From Minisyncoccota bacterium (GTDB lineage: Bacteria > Patescibacteriota > Minisyncoccia > Phycocordibacterales > GCA-2747955): 5,806 bases of DNA. Location: assembly GCA_938010795.1 (NCBI GenBank), contig CALLVB010000016.1, positions 1 to 5,806 on the forward strand. The letters run 5' to 3'. A model generated the notes under the pieces. That model made no database searches. It was given only the letters and a program-made list of their open reading frames with translations, and had not been told where the DNA came from. Each line of letters starts with the position of its first letter. Within the stretch, counting starts at the first letter, position 1. The translations under genes and the position numbers were made by a program. Shown in pieces: positions 5,436-5,806 of this stretch.

Positions 5436-5806
5436 CTTGACCCTACTTCACGGGACCTTTAAATCGTAGTGAGGGTGAATCAATTTATTTGGGACCCGGC
5501 TCCGAGGGGGAAAGAGTTAAGAGCCATATGTGCTTCACTATACAGTACACATTCAACATATATTCACAATTCCGCGGTTTTTAAAAGTTGTGGTTTCGCC
5601 TATCACCTGCTCTTGACAGAGCGGGTTTGAGCGTTGCTTTATAAAGTGGTACAATACTTGTGGAAAATCAGAAATGTATATATTAATAAAAAAAATCAGA
5701 AACTTATCAAGAAGTATCAAATAGTGGGTTTTCACTTCTCACATTGATGTACTCAAGCACTACCTATAATGTCTCAGTATTACCAAAATTTGTTGTAAGT
5801 AACTTT

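Larger units (their letters stand above)
5010..5806. other. AT-rich tail of the window; no convincing gene
   Basis: There is no recognisable protein on either strand. A 42-codon + frame from ATG 5330-5332 to a TAA near 5461 and a 60-codon - frame at 5553-5735 lack family features. AATGGCCATT at 5101-5110 is a short palindrome. AT-rich microsatellite-like sequence (AATAATATAATATAATAATAT) lies around 5174-5195. AAAATCAGAAA is repeated at 5664-5674 and 5692-5702. Two short minisatellites are listed separately. Confidence 0.5.

Noticed and set aside
5775..5783. CAGTATTAC, matching the loose CRESS origin nonamer
   Set aside because: The loose pattern is expected by chance, it has no flanking stem, and it also occurs inside the Rep relic itself.

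Overview
The window looks like nuclear DNA of a eukaryote, probably a unicellular marine one. It holds a spliced histone gene with a conventional GT-AG intron, long non-coding stretches, tandem and inverted repeats, and no bacterial-style gene packing. The heavy use of TACCGGTA-type palindromes and the moderate AT richness would suit a diatom or related alga, but that assignment is an inference and is not proven by anything here.

Layout. Bases 1-1082 (+) are the last two exons of a histone H3-family gene, split by an 861-bp intron. The protein is clearly a variant: position 79 is Gly instead of Lys, and its C-terminal half resembles centromeric H3 (CENP-A/CenH3) of fission yeast as much as canonical H3. 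The intron is full of palindromes and carries two tiny foldback elements flanked by direct repeats. Bases 1365-2551 (-) are a decayed gene in several frames. Pieced together, it reads as the replication-initiation protein (Rep) of a CRESS-DNA virus (circovirus/nanovirus/bacilladnavirus-like): HUH endonuclease remnants, the linker, a Walker A P-loop, the 'RYP...ITSN'-like region and an arginine-rich C-terminal region appear in the right order. An approximately 279-bp segment (1823-2101) that does not align with Rep interrupts it.

Bases 3009-3115 contain two nested foldback elements, each flanked by its own exact 8-bp direct repeat. Bases 3116-4321 show no convincing gene. Bases 4322-4919 form a tandem array of two alternating, distantly related units of about 120-150 bp, each joined to the next by a near-identical 26-nt hairpin. 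The fourth hairpin is broken by a sequence carrying a 24-bp direct repeat. Bases 5010-5806 are AT-rich and non-coding, with two short minisatellites.

The only intact gene is the partial histone. The rest is repeat-rich, and its most informative contents are a viral fossil and a family of very small inverted-repeat insertions.
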